64,000 nucleotides of DNA from Clostridium paraputrificum. GTDB lineage: Bacteria > Bacillota > Clostridia > Clostridiales > Clostridiaceae. The notes beneath the pieces are model-generated. The model saw nothing but the letters and a program-made list of their open reading frames with translations, had not been told where the DNA came from and searched no databases. The stretch spans positions 804,501 through 868,500 of the forward strand of contig NZ_UAWH01000014.1 of NCBI RefSeq assembly GCF_900447045.1, written 5' to 3'. This document shows positions 37,061 through 46,039 of the stretch, one piece after another; the first letter of the stretch is position 1; the number at the start of each line of letters is the position of its first letter. The position numbers and the translations under genes are program-made.

Positions 37061-38122
37061 ATGGGTGGTTCGAGAAAAATAAAGGGTTCTATTCTATTTT
37101 TTATTTGTGCCTTTACATTAGGTTTCTTTGCATTTTCAATGGGGAATTCAGCAATTAATGCTCAAGAAAAAAGATTGAAGAAGTATACTGCTGAAAATAA
37201 TAGAGCTATTGTAGCTACATGTAATAAAGAAATAAAATTCAAAGAATTAGTAAAAGTAATAAAGGATAATAAGGTATCAGTTCAATTAATTAGCAAAGTA
37301 AATAATGAAAATGAAGAATATGATGTATTTGTTACAACATGTATAAAGTCTGATGGGTTAAATAGACTTGGAGATTTACGAGAGGGAGAGTATTTAACAA
37401 AAGAAGATTATGGAAGTGATAAATTAATTGGAGTTTTTTCATCAATATTAGCTGGGGATGAGAAATTTTTATTAAAAAATATGAATGGAGATTCTATAGA
37501 AGTAGGTAAGAAAGGATCAACTTTCGATACAGGTAGAAGTATAGATATCCCTAATAAAATCTTTTTTAAGATTACAGGACAAGATACTATTTCTAATAAA
37601 AACCTAGAAATAGTAATAAGTGGAGAGGATGAAGAAGTAAAATCATCTATAAGTAACATAAGGAATTATATTAAAGCGTTAGATAAAGATGGACAAGTTA
37701 ATGATTATGATTATACAGATGATGATGTTAGTGATGCTGCAAATCAAATGATTAGGGCCTCATATATTATTATATTTATAACAGTTATAAATTCTATATC
37801 TATTGCTTATTTATGGGTTAATGACAATAAAAAAGAAATTATTATTAGAAAAGTATGTGGGGCAAAAAGTATAAATTTAGTAGGAACATTTTTTGGTAGA
37901 TTAGTTGTAATTGCATTAATATCTGTAGTTATAGCCTTAGGATTGCAATGGTTTCTTGGGACTGTTTTTAAAGGGGTATTTATAAATCTGGATATTAGAT
38001 TATCTCTTAATAATATTCAATATTCATTATTATTTTCTGTTGGGGTTGCTATATTATCTAGTATACCAGCATTTCATTATATATCAGAATTGCAACCTGC
38101 AGAATTATTAAGGGGGGAATAA
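37061..38122 (+). CDS. FtsX/MacB-type ABC transporter permease
   Basis: 353 residues: one N-terminal membrane segment (ILFFICAFTLGFFAFSMG), a ~190-residue extracytoplasmic domain, then three C-terminal segments forming an FtsX domain (YIIIFITVINSISIAYLWV...EIIIRKVCGAKSINLVGTFFGRLVVIAL...ELQPAELLRGE). Such permeases work with an ATPase to move peptides or lipids or to transduce force, not as classical importers. It lies 2 nt before a second permease. Substrate unknown. Confidence 0.85.
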   Translation: MGGSRKIKGSILFFICAFTLGFFAFSMGNSAINAQEKRLKKYTAENNRAIVATCNKEIKFKELVKVIKDNKVSVQLISKVNNENEEYDVFVTTCIKSDGLNRLGDLREGEYLTKEDYGSDKLIGVFSSILAGDEKFLLKNMNGDSIEVGKKGSTFDTGRSIDIPNKIFFKITGQDTISNKNLEIVISGEDEEVKSSISNIRNYIKALDKDGQVNDYDYTDDDVSDAANQMIRASYIIIFITVINSISIAYLWVNDNKKEIIIRKVCGAKSINLVGTFFGRLVVIALISVVIALGLQWFLGTVFKGVFINLDIRLSLNNIQYSLLFSVGVAILSSIPAFHYISELQPAELLRGE

Positions 38123-38124
38123 AT

Positions 38125-39435
38125 ATGTATAATGCATTTAGATCTTTGGGAGGATTTAAGTTACTTACTCTACTAGTAATTATTCAGTTAGCATTGGGAA
38201 TAAGCTTGCTTGATAATGTAGCAATGCAGCTAATGGGGGTAATAAATAAAAGGGATGTTTATACAGAGATGTTTGATGTAAATAATACTTATATGATAAG
38301 AGTTCGAAATGCAGTTAGTTGGGGAGGAAATAATTCTGCGGAGTTGTTGGATGAAGGTACGGAAGAATTAGCATCAGAAAAAGCTGAGGAATTAACAAAA
38401 GAAATATGTAAGGATATATATGATCTTAAGGATAAAAGAATAATAAAAGATGTTTTTTCTTGCTATAACTATTCAGGTGTGATAGCGGATTTATATGATA
38501 AATCACCTTTAGAACAGTCAAAAAAAGATATGGGTCCAAATTCTTATTTAGTTACATTACAAATAGATAAAAACTTTTATGAACATTATGAATTAAAAAT
38601 AGAAGAAGGAAGAACATTTAGTGAAGAAGATTTTAATTTAGATTATAGGAAAGATATTATTCCTATTGTAGTTGGAAATGATTATAAAGATATAGTTAAT
38701 GTAGGGGACGTATTATTGCAGGAATGGCAATCTTATGAAGGGGATACAGTAAAAATAAAATATAAAGTTATAGGTTTTTTAGAAACTAACTCAATAGTAT
38801 CTTTTTTGGCTAGGAATGAGCTATTTAATGCAATAACCTATACTAATTCTATTGTAATACAACCTGCAATAGATACTTTTCCTGTAAGTATGGCAATGCA
38901 AGACATAGGTATCTTTCTTGAGACTGGTTATGGTAATGATATTACAAAAGTACAAGAAGAAATTAATGATGTTATAAGAAAATATGATCCAGACAATAAG
39001 TATGGATTCTATCTTCATACTGTAAGTCTAAGGGAAGATATGGGAGCAATAAAAGCTAGCCTTGTAAATGATATTAATATAGCTATTCTTTTAGGTGGAG
39101 TATTGATTTTATTAGCCATAATTGGAATTACAACTGCAATTTTAGGTGAGTTAAAACAACGACGAAAAGAGTTTGGAATAAGGATGGCTTGTGGAGCATC
39201 CATTAAAGACATTTCTAAGGAAATAATCATAAAAGTTTTAATTTTAAGCTTTATTTCAGCTATACTTGGATTTTTGTATGTTGGTTATACAGTAGGAGAA
39301 TATACGTTGGGGCTTGGGATTACACTATTAAATATTTCTCTAGTGGCATTTTTTACTATAGCAATTTCTGTAGTGCCTGTTATATCTCTAAAAAAATATG
39401 ATGTGGTTAAATTGTTAAGGGAGGATATAAAATAA
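38125..39435 (+). CDS. Second FtsX/MacB-type ABC transporter permease
   Basis: 436 residues with the same layout: one membrane segment near the start, a large outer domain (about 35-310), and three terminal segments including NIAILLGGVLILLAIIGITTAIL and FGIRMACGASIKDISKEIIIKVLILSF, ending KYDVVKLLRED. It overlaps the ATPase start by 1 nt (TAATG), so the three proteins form one operon and probably a heteromeric exporter. Confidence 0.85.
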   Translation: MYNAFRSLGGFKLLTLLVIIQLALGISLLDNVAMQLMGVINKRDVYTEMFDVNNTYMIRVRNAVSWGGNNSAELLDEGTEELASEKAEELTKEICKDIYDLKDKRIIKDVFSCYNYSGVIADLYDKSPLEQSKKDMGPNSYLVTLQIDKNFYEHYELKIEEGRTFSEEDFNLDYRKDIIPIVVGNDYKDIVNVGDVLLQEWQSYEGDTVKIKYKVIGFLETNSIVSFLARNELFNAITYTNSIVIQPAIDTFPVSMAMQDIGIFLETGYGNDITKVQEEINDVIRKYDPDNKYGFYLHTVSLREDMGAIKASLVNDINIAILLGGVLILLAIIGITTAILGELKQRRKEFGIRMACGASIKDISKEIIIKVLILSFISAILGFLYVGYTVGEYTLGLGITLLNISLVAFFTIAISVVPVISLKKYDVVKLLREDIK

Positions 39436-40100
39436 TGAGTATGATTTCTTTAAAAAACATAATTAAGGATTATGGTGAAGGCTCAGGAAAAACTACTGCT
39501 CTTAAAGGGGTAGACTTAGAAATTGAAAAGGGAGAAATGGTTGCTATAATGGGACCTTCAGGTTCAGGAAAAACTACACTTTTAAATATATTAGGATTAT
39601 TAGATATTCAAACAAGTGGTGAATATATTTTAGATGGGAAAGTTGTTAAAGGAATAAAAGCAGACTCATTAGCAAAGCTTAGAAATAAAAAAATAGGATT
39701 TATATTTCAAAATTTTAACCTTCTATATGAATATGACATAGTTTATAATGTATGAATTCCATTGACTTATTCTAATAACACTAAGGATATGAGGTCCCGT
39801 TGCGTAAAGATGTTGAAGATGGTTGGACTTAAAGATCATATAAACAAGAAACCAGATGAATTATCAGGAGGACAAAAGCAAAGGGTAGCTATTGCAAGAG
39901 CCTTAATAAATGAACCGGAAATAATATTAGCTGATGAACCTACAGGAGCTTTAGATAAGAAAACTGGTGATGATATCTTAGAATTAATTAGAGATATTAA
40001 TAAAGAAGGAAAAACAATTATTATAGTAACACATGATAAGAGCATAGCTGATAAATGTGATAGAGTAATAAATATTATTGATGGACAAGTAGTCGTGTAG
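39435..40100 (+). pseudogene. ABC transporter ATPase interrupted by an in-frame TGA
   Basis: The frame would encode 221 residues of a MacB/LolD-type ATPase: Walker A GPSGSGKTT, Q-loop FQNFNLL, signature LSGGQKQR, Walker B IILADEPTGALD and the H-loop VTHDKS. Codon 107 is TGA (39753-39755), in the segment DIVYNV-stop-IPLTYS, where relatives read ENVMLPL. The frame is otherwise continuous, with no shift. The front half lacks the signature and Walker B, so neither part alone would hydrolyse ATP. A nonsense mutation or a sequencing error is most likely. A restart at TTG 39762 has no ribosome site. Confidence 0.8.
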
Positions 40101-40102
40101 TT

Positions 40103-40141
40103 AATAGAAAAGAGAGTTTTTATAAAACTCTCTTTTCTATT
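40103..40141 (+). terminator. Terminator of the ABC exporter operon
   Basis: AATAGAAAAGAGAGTTT / AAACTCTCTTTTCTATT, perfect 17-bp stem. Confidence 0.88.
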
Positions 40142-40286
40142 ATATAAAATAAAAACACGTACATTCTCAAGATAAAATGTTATTAATTTCGAAACATGTT
40201 TTTAAAGTATATAAATTAATGAATACATAGAAAAAAGTTATTATAATAATTTTAAATAGTGTAGACAAATTAAGTTAATTATATAG

Positions 40287-40979
40287 CTAATTCGTAAGAT
40301 ATTCGAAAATAAGAAGTAATTCACCGAAAAATGTGTTGAATTCTTCTGAAATACTTTTAAAGCTATCATAACTTCCAATTGGAACAGATAAGGTAGAGGC
40401 TTTAGCTAATTTAGAATTTTTATTAGCTGTAAAGGAAATAATTTTAAATCCATGAGTATTAGCTTCTTCAACTAGTTCTACTAGTCTAGAGGTTTTTCCA
40501 GAACGTGATATAGCTATTATTAATAGATTATCCTTATTTTCTGGCGAAAGTAGTTGAAGATGTAGTGTATGTGCACAGCTATATCCTTTTAGAAATAAAG
40601 CTTCACTAATAAAATTGGATATTATATCTGAGAAACCCATGCCAGTTATAACAATTTGTTTATTCTTATATTCAGAAAGAATTGAATTAAAATCTTTCTT
40701 ATAAGGTTTTACAGTATCATAAAGCTTTGAATATGCATTTTCATTATTATTTTCACTTTTATTATAAGTGTAGGATATGTAATGAATCATATCAGAATAA
40801 CCTTCAAAACCTAGTTTTTTAACTAGTTTATATACCATAGATGTTGAGGTATAGTTATCTGATGCAAGTTTTCTTATACCTATAGATTTTATTTCATCAA
40901 TATTATCATAAAGATACTGAAGTAATTTTCTTTCTAATGTATCTAAGTTGTGTTTATGAGATAAAAGTTCAATATTCAT
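40287..40979 (-). CDS. MurR/RpiR family transcriptional regulator
   Basis: 230 residues. An N-terminal helix-turn-helix (IKSIGIRKLASDNYTSTSMVYKLVKKLGFEGYSDM, about 33-67) precedes a SIS sugar-phosphate domain (about 105-225, KQIVITGMGFSDII...LLIIAISRSGKTSRLVELVEEA). It probably senses a phosphosugar. AGAGGTGAT precedes the start. It is divergent from the RarA-C-like/PTS pair, and the 74-nt shared promoter region is its likely target. Confidence 0.88.
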   Translation of the reverse strand: MNIELLSHKHNLDTLERKLLQYLYDNIDEIKSIGIRKLASDNYTSTSMVYKLVKKLGFEGYSDMIHYISYTYNKSENNNENAYSKLYDTVKPYKKDFNSILSEYKNKQIVITGMGFSDIISNFISEALFLKGYSCAHTLHLQLLSPENKDNLLIIAISRSGKTSRLVELVEEANTHGFKIISFTANKNSKLAKASTLSVPIGSYDSFKSISEEFNTFFGELLLIFEYLTN

Positions 40980-41053
40980 TAAATCACCTCTAAGGTATTA
41001 TACAATAAGCTAATTAATAATTAAAATAAAAAATAAACAAAGGAGAATGTACT

Positions 41054-41668
41054 ATGAGCAACAAATTTACTCAAGACCCATGGGCAAGAACAAAAACTCG
41101 TAATGGGCTAAATGGAGATGAAGTTATATCAGCTCTACAAAAGTCTATTAGAAGAGGACTAGTTGAGGAGGCATGTAAGTTTGCATATGAAATGTATATT
41201 ACATCACCTCAAATGGAAGACAAGCTATGGAGAAGACTATTAACAATAACTGTTGAAGATATTGGTATGGGAGATCCTAATGCAGCTATATTAGTAAATA
41301 ATCTTAACCAAATGAGATTACAATTTGATTATGCAGATGGAGATAGACCAATATACTTTATTCATGCTATAAGATATCTTTGTGCATGCGAAAAGGATAG
41401 ATCAAGCGATCTTCTTAAGAATATTGTAATCAAAGGATTTGCTATGGGTGAGGTTCCAGAAATACCTGACTATGCATTAGATAAGCATACAGTAAGAGGA
41501 GCTGAAATGGGAAGAGACTCATTCCATTTTTTAAATGAAGCAAGTAAGGTTATACCTCAAATGGAAGTAGACAATGATTACAAAGAACGTTACGGAAAGA
41601 TATTAGAAACATATAAGCCAGAAGAAGCAGTTGAATCAGCATTTAAATTCAATGGATGGCAGTACTAA
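41054..41668 (+). CDS. Free-standing RarA/MgsA C-terminal-like protein
   Basis: 204 residues with no Walker motifs. The segment DEVISALQKSIRRG...RRLLTITVEDIGMGDPNAAI (about 20-82) matches the order AISALxKSIR...RRL...EDIGxxDPxA seen in the C-terminal, tetramerising part of RarA/MgsA clamp-loader-like ATPases, but the AAA+ domain is absent. The rest (YFIHAIRYLCACEKDRSSD and beyond) is helical. AAGGAGAATGTACT precedes ATG. It is 26 nt ahead of a PTS EIIC and divergent from an RpiR regulator, so it is controlled with sugar uptake. Role unknown. Confidence 0.65.
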   Translation: MSNKFTQDPWARTKTRNGLNGDEVISALQKSIRRGLVEEACKFAYEMYITSPQMEDKLWRRLLTITVEDIGMGDPNAAILVNNLNQMRLQFDYADGDRPIYFIHAIRYLCACEKDRSSDLLKNIVIKGFAMGEVPEIPDYALDKHTVRGAEMGRDSFHFLNEASKVIPQMEVDNDYKERYGKILETYKPEEAVESAFKFNGWQY

Positions 41669-41694
41669 AATAGCATGGTAGGAGGAAGTGGGCT

Positions 41695-42993
41695 ATGGAA
41701 GGAAATAAGTTTTTAGATAAATTAGATAGAGTTTTATCACCAATAGGAAGTAAGTTAGGAAATCAAAGACATTTAAAGGCAATATCTGCTGGTATGATGA
41801 TGCCTTTAGCATTAATTGTTGTGGGAGCATTATTTTTAGTTATAGCAAACCCACCTATAAATCCAGATTTAGTTAATGCAGATACTGCAAATTTCTTTGT
41901 TAAGGGATTATTATCTTGGAAAGAATTCGCTGTTGAAAATTATGCTATATTAACAGCACCATTTAATATGACAATGGGTATGTTTGGACTTATGAGTGCA
42001 TTCTCAATTGCATACTCATTAGCTAATGAATATAAAATGAAAGCTTCTATTTCAGGATTAATCTCATTATCAGTATTTTTAATGATTTGTGCACCAGCTG
42101 TAGAAGGTGGGATTTCTACTCAATATCTAGGAGCAGATGGATTATTTGTAGCAATTATTATATCTGTACTATCTGTTGAAATATCAAGATTCCTAAAGGT
42201 TAAGGGGCTTGAGTTTAAGTTACCAGATTCAGTACCATCAGCTGTAACATCATTTATTAATTCAATATTACCTGTAGTAGCTAATATAGCAATCCTTTAT
42301 GGATTAAATATTATATTAGTTTCAAGTTTAGATAAGAATTTACCAGATGCCATAATGGGTATTTTAACACCAGCTTTATCTGTAGTAGATAATTTATGGG
42401 GATTCATATTTCTAATAACTTTTTCTAACTTGTTATGGCTATTTGGAGTTAACGGAACTTCAATTATATTCCCTATAGTATTTTCATTAGGTATAGCTAA
42501 CAGTGGACTAAATGCAGAATTAGTAGCGGCAGGACAAGCACCAACAAACCTTATGAACTTACAAATGTTTAGAATAGCTATCATGGGTGGAGCAGGTAAT
42601 ACAATAGGATTAATTATTCTTATGATGAAGAGTAGATCAACTCATTTAAAGACATTGGGAAGATTATCAATAGTACCTGGAATGTGCGGAATAAATGAAC
42701 CAGTAATATTTGGTGGCCCAATTGTGTTTAACCCAATACTTGCAATTCCATTTTTAATTACACCTATAGTGTCAGTATCACTTACATATTTTGTTCAAAG
42801 TATAGGATTAATTACACCAGGATACATAGTTGACCCATCATTTACTCCTTTCTTTGCACAAGCTTATTTAAGCTCATTAGATTGGAGAAATGTAGTTTTC
42901 GTATTCTTATTAATACCAATATCAATGGTAATATACTATCCATTCTTTAAGATATTTGAAAAGAAGCAACTTAAGGAAGAAGGAATTAATTAA
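41695..42993 (+). CDS. PTS EIIC, lactose/cellobiose family
   Basis: 432 residues, about ten membrane segments. The start LDRVLSPIGSKLGNQRHLKAISAGMMMPLALIVVGA and the substrate-site region MCGINEPVIFGGPIVFNPILAIPFLITPI are typical of CelB/LacE-type EIIC. It would import and phosphorylate a beta-glucoside or similar sugar, but needs EIIA and EIIB proteins, which are not in the window. AGGAGG site. It is likely controlled by the divergent RpiR protein. Confidence 0.9.
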   Translation: MEGNKFLDKLDRVLSPIGSKLGNQRHLKAISAGMMMPLALIVVGALFLVIANPPINPDLVNADTANFFVKGLLSWKEFAVENYAILTAPFNMTMGMFGLMSAFSIAYSLANEYKMKASISGLISLSVFLMICAPAVEGGISTQYLGADGLFVAIIISVLSVEISRFLKVKGLEFKLPDSVPSAVTSFINSILPVVANIAILYGLNIILVSSLDKNLPDAIMGILTPALSVVDNLWGFIFLITFSNLLWLFGVNGTSIIFPIVFSLGIANSGLNAELVAAGQAPTNLMNLQMFRIAIMGGAGNTIGLIILMMKSRSTHLKTLGRLSIVPGMCGINEPVIFGGPIVFNPILAIPFLITPIVSVSLTYFVQSIGLITPGYIVDPSFTPFFAQAYLSSLDWRNVVFVFLLIPISMVIYYPFFKIFEKKQLKEEGIN

Positions 42994-43117
42994 AAATGTA
43001 AAAAGATAAGTTCTTAAGAACTTAACAACTTAAGATAGTAAAAATCAGGTATTGAGTGGATTCTAGTAGGATGAATTCTAATTAGAAAGATATACAATAA
43101 CTTTCAGTGAAATATAT

Positions 43118-43166
43118 AAAAGGAGCTATGGCTATTTTTTCTGATAATGCCATAGCTCCTTTTTTA
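43118..43166. terminator. Bidirectional terminator between EIIC and nitroreductase
   Basis: AAAAGGAGCTATGGC / GCCATAGCTCCTTTT, 15-bp stem around a 15-nt loop; T6 on the plus side, and the A-rich left flank supplies T on the minus side. It overlaps the nitroreductase stop. Confidence 0.82.
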
Positions 43167-43817
43167 TTTTACAAGTACAAAAATATCTTTAAATGGTTGA
43201 CGTGTTTTGATAGGCTGAGGATTTTTTCTGTAGCCTAAAGCAACCATTAAGGTTACATAAAATTTCTCCTTATCAAGTAAGTTTCTCTTTACTAAAATTT
43301 TGTTTACAGCATCTAAATCAAATCCACCAATAGAACAGGAATCGATTTTTTCAAAAGCAGCAATAGTCATCATATTTGCACAAGCTATATATGTTTGCTT
43401 TGTTGAATAGTCAAGAAGGTCCTCTTCTGTCTTAAACTTACTTTCTTCAAAGCCCTTCATTATTTCTTTATATTTTTCAGAAACTTCCTCTGGCATATTA
43501 TGAACATCCTTTAAAATATAGTTTATGAAATCTGAATTATATTTAATTTGGTTAGGAGTTCTACTTAGAGCAATAACTAAATGGCTACAGGATGGAATTT
43601 GCTTTTGTCCACCCCAAGAAACGGAGGTAAGTTCTTTTTTTAACTCTTCATTTTCTATAATTAAAAACTTCCATGGTTCAATTCCCATAGAGCTAGGAGA
43701 AAGACGTGCACTTTCTAATATAAGATTAAGTTCATCTTCACTTATTTTCTTTGAAGGGTCAAATTCCTTGCAAGCGTGTCTAAAATTTAAGGCTTCTAAT
43801 ATTTCTTTCTTATCCAT
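43164..43817 (-). CDS. Nitroreductase family FMN oxidoreductase
   Basis: 217 residues. FMN-binding start FRHACKEFDPSKKIS, then ARLSPSSMGIEPWKFLIIEN, the middle block TKQTYIACANMMTIAA and the end MVALGYRKNPQPIKTRQPF; these fit the NfsB/YfkO-like group. It reduces nitro compounds or quinones with NAD(P)H in the cytosol. The start has AGGAGG 7 nt upstream. Monocistronic, sharing a promoter region with the divergent YdcF gene. Confidence 0.92.
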   Translation of the reverse strand: MDKKEILEALNFRHACKEFDPSKKISEDELNLILESARLSPSSMGIEPWKFLIIENEELKKELTSVSWGGQKQIPSCSHLVIALSRTPNQIKYNSDFINYILKDVHNMPEEVSEKYKEIMKGFEESKFKTEEDLLDYSTKQTYIACANMMTIAAFEKIDSCSIGGFDLDAVNKILVKRNLLDKEKFYVTLMVALGYRKNPQPIKTRQPFKDIFVLVK

Positions 43818-43883
43818 ATAATAATCCTCCTATTATTGTATTTATAGTATTATTGTTTCAAAAATATCTTAACTAATTCGTAA

Positions 43884-43911
43884 TTGTTAATAGAAAATTA
43901 TAGGATATAAT
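43884..43911 (+). promoter_or_regulatory. Probable promoter of the YdcF-type gene
   Basis: TTGTTA (43884-43889), 16-nt spacer, TATAAT (43906-43911), 33 nt before ATG 43944. Confidence 0.65.
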
Positions 43912-43943
43912 GTAACAAAAGAGTAGTTCGGGGGGTAAATTAT

Positions 43944-44633
43944 ATGGAGGGGAAAAAATATATAAAGGTTCTGAAAAAAATGATGGTTACATTTATATGT
44001 ATATTGGTAATTATTCTTTGTGGAGCCTTAGTAATAATAAATAACGTACAAGCAAAAGGTGAGAAGAGAATAGTTACAAAGGATGATATTCCAGAAAAAG
44101 TTGATGCAATTATAGTTCTTGGGGCTGGGGTTAGAGAAGATGGTACTCCTTCAGATATTTTAACTGATAGGTTATCAACAGCATTAGATGTTTTAAACTT
44201 GGGGGTAGAGGGAAAACTACTTCTTTCAGGAGATCATGGAAGAGAAGGATATAATGAAGTTGGAACTATGAAGGATTATATTTTAAAGAATTCAGATATA
44301 AAGGAGAAGGATATTTTTTTAGACCATGCAGGTTTTTCAACTTATGATAGTATTTATAGGGCTAAAGATATTTTTAAGGTTGAAAGTGCCATAATTGTGA
44401 CTAATGAATATCATCTACCTAGAGCTTTATACTTATCAGAGAAGCTTGGCATAGATGCTTATGGATATACTTCAGATAAGAGAGAATACTATTATATGGA
44501 TGCTTATAAGAAGAGAGAGAAGATTGCACAATTAAAAGATTTCTTGTTTGTAAATATATTGAAGCCTAAACCTAAATTCTTAGGAGATTCAATTCCAGTT
44601 AATACAAGTGATGGAAGAGATACAGAAGGATAA
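43944..44633 (+). CDS. YdcF/SanA family (DUF218) membrane-anchored protein
   Basis: 229 residues. One N-terminal membrane segment (about 14-33) leads to a DUF218 domain: DAIIVLGAGVREDGTPSDILTDRLSTAL, LLLSGDHGREGYNEVGTM, FLDHAGFSTYDSIYRAKDIF, and IVTNEYHLPRALYLSEKLG. SanA-type members affect envelope barrier function, sometimes vancomycin resistance in Gram-negatives; the enzymatic role is unknown. GGGGGG site before ATG 43944. Terminator at 44660. Confidence 0.88.
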   Translation: MEGKKYIKVLKKMMVTFICILVIILCGALVIINNVQAKGEKRIVTKDDIPEKVDAIIVLGAGVREDGTPSDILTDRLSTALDVLNLGVEGKLLLSGDHGREGYNEVGTMKDYILKNSDIKEKDIFLDHAGFSTYDSIYRAKDIFKVESAIIVTNEYHLPRALYLSEKLGIDAYGYTSDKREYYYMDAYKKREKIAQLKDFLFVNILKPKPKFLGDSIPVNTSDGRDTEG

Positions 44634-44659
44634 AAGAATAGTTTATAGAATATTAAAGT

Positions 44660-44691
44660 AAAAAGGTTTTGCAAAAAGCAAAATCTTTTTT
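44660..44691 (+). terminator. Terminator after the YdcF-type gene
   Basis: AAAAAGGTTTTGC...GCAAAATCTTTTTT, 13-bp stem (one G-U), T6 tail. Confidence 0.85.
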
Positions 44692-44760
44692 CACGTTTAG
44701 GGAACTTTTGTAGATTTAAATACTCTTATTTATAAATAGAATGCTAGGGGGAATGCTTTT

Positions 44761-45774
44761 ATGAATTTAGAGGATAGGTTAAAGGAATTAAAAGAAGAGG
44801 GTAATGAAGCGCCTGACTGTATGGAAGATAGATTAAGGGGATCTTTAGAGGGGGCTAAAAGAGATAATTATAATAGGGGCAGAAAAGTATTTATAAAAGT
44901 AGCTACAATTTTAATAGCTATTCTTCTAATTTTTAATTTTGATCTTGTATCTGGAACATTACAAAAGTTATTAGGTTTTGACTATTATTTTTCAGATGAT
45001 GTTAATATAAACTCTCTAAATGAAAAGGGAAATATACAAATGGTAAATGAAAATATAAGTTTTAGTGATGGAAATAAAATAGTTATAGAGGGGTTAGTGT
45101 ATGATGGAACCTATATAAATCTTTTTGTAAGTAATGAGGATGAGTGCGGAAAAATCAATATAGATGAGGGTATACCACTATCAATGTATCCTGAAAAAGT
45201 AAATGGAGATAAGTACAATAGTGTTTATAGGTTCTTTGTAAATGAGAATTTAGATTGTATAAACTTAAATGCTATATCTAAAGATGGAGAGGTAAAGAGC
45301 ATTAAGATTACAATAGATAAATCAAAGATTGTGCAAACTAAAATACTCCAAGGAAAAAATGAAAAAGTATCTGTTGAAGGTATAGACTTTAAGGTTAATG
45401 AAATATTAATTAGTCATCTTGGAGTTACAATTGACTATAGCTTAATATCTGAGGATAGCAATCTTATTAATAAGCTAAAGAGCGTTAATAAAAGTTTTTA
45501 TAAATATGATATAGCTGCAGATATATTTGTTGCTTGTAACATTAAATCTGAGAAATACTTTACTTTGGGAGGGTGGAGTGAAGAAGAGATAGAAAATGGA
45601 ATGAGATTTAAAAGGTTAGTTGTATTTTCTGATATAAGTGTAGATGATATAGAAAAAGTAGAAGTGACATTAGATAATTTATATTTTACTAAGAAGTTGG
45701 ATTCAACTATAAGTAAAAATACATGGATAAATGATTATGTTTATTTTGATATAGTTGAAGATGCAGGGGATTAG
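44761..45774 (+). CDS. DUF4179-type anti-sigma factor, probably truncated
   Basis: 337 residues. A short cytoplasmic N-terminus (about 1-45) is followed by one membrane segment (IKVATILIAILLIFNFDLVSG) and a large outer beta-rich domain, as in DUF4179 proteins encoded with ECF sigma factors. The frame ends at TAG 45772-45774 and continues open in the same frame for 87 more residues (next entry). A single 425-residue protein may therefore have been split by a nonsense change. The order is unusual, with the anti-sigma ahead of the sigma gene. GGGGGA site upstream. Confidence 0.65.
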   Translation: MNLEDRLKELKEEGNEAPDCMEDRLRGSLEGAKRDNYNRGRKVFIKVATILIAILLIFNFDLVSGTLQKLLGFDYYFSDDVNINSLNEKGNIQMVNENISFSDGNKIVIEGLVYDGTYINLFVSNEDECGKINIDEGIPLSMYPEKVNGDKYNSVYRFFVNENLDCINLNAISKDGEVKSIKITIDKSKIVQTKILQGKNEKVSVEGIDFKVNEILISHLGVTIDYSLISEDSNLINKLKSVNKSFYKYDIAADIFVACNIKSEKYFTLGGWSEEEIENGMRFKRLVVFSDISVDDIEKVEVTLDNLYFTKKLDSTISKNTWINDYVYFDIVEDAGD

Positions 45775-46038
45775 ATGTCAGTTCAGTATTGGACTAGATT
45801 TAAGCATCAAGAAGATGGAAGGACTATATTAGAGTATAATATATCACCTTACGCGATTTTTTATGGATCAAGTGGTAGCTTAGAAGGTAGTAAGGAGATT
45901 TTTATTGAAGAACATAAAAACTTTACTAACTTCAAAGCCGACTATGAAAAGAATAATTTATATATTAGCAAAAATAAGGCTTTTAATATACCAGAGAATA
46001 AAAGAAAGATAGTATTTTATTTGAGAGGGGAACAATAG
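45775..46038 (+). CDS. C-terminal continuation of the DUF4179 protein, or separate small protein
   Basis: 87 residues, in frame with the preceding gene and starting with ATG directly after its TAG. It has no signal or membrane segment; its content (RTILEYNISPYAIFYGSSGSLEG...NKAFNIPENKRKIVFYLRG) looks like the beta-rich end of a larger extracytoplasmic domain. AGGGGAT lies 5 nt upstream, so reinitiation is possible, but without a signal it could not reach the outside on its own. More likely the remnant of a split anti-sigma factor. Confidence 0.55.
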   Translation: MSVQYWTRFKHQEDGRTILEYNISPYAIFYGSSGSLEGSKEIFIEEHKNFTNFKADYEKNNLYISKNKAFNIPENKRKIVFYLRGEQ

Positions 46039-46039
46039 T

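Noticed and set aside
39753..39755. TGA in the ABC ATPase as a selenocysteine codon
   Set aside because: The position is not a redox site in this family and I see no SECIS-like stem just downstream; a nonsense change or error is simpler, even though a selenium-linked enzyme cluster is nearby.
40142..40286. Possible gene or RNA in the gap after the ABC exporter terminator
   Set aside because: AT-rich spacer at the 3' ends of two convergent units; no open frame with a start site or stable fold was found.
43008..43023. Palindrome AAGTTCTTAAGAACTT after the EIIC gene
   Set aside because: Short, AT-rich, no T tract, no nearby gene start; expected by chance in such sequence.
44701..44709. GGAACTTTT as the -35 of an autoregulated ECF promoter before the anti-sigma gene
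   Set aside because: No CGT-type -10 occurs 16-17 nt downstream, so the match rests on one half-site only.
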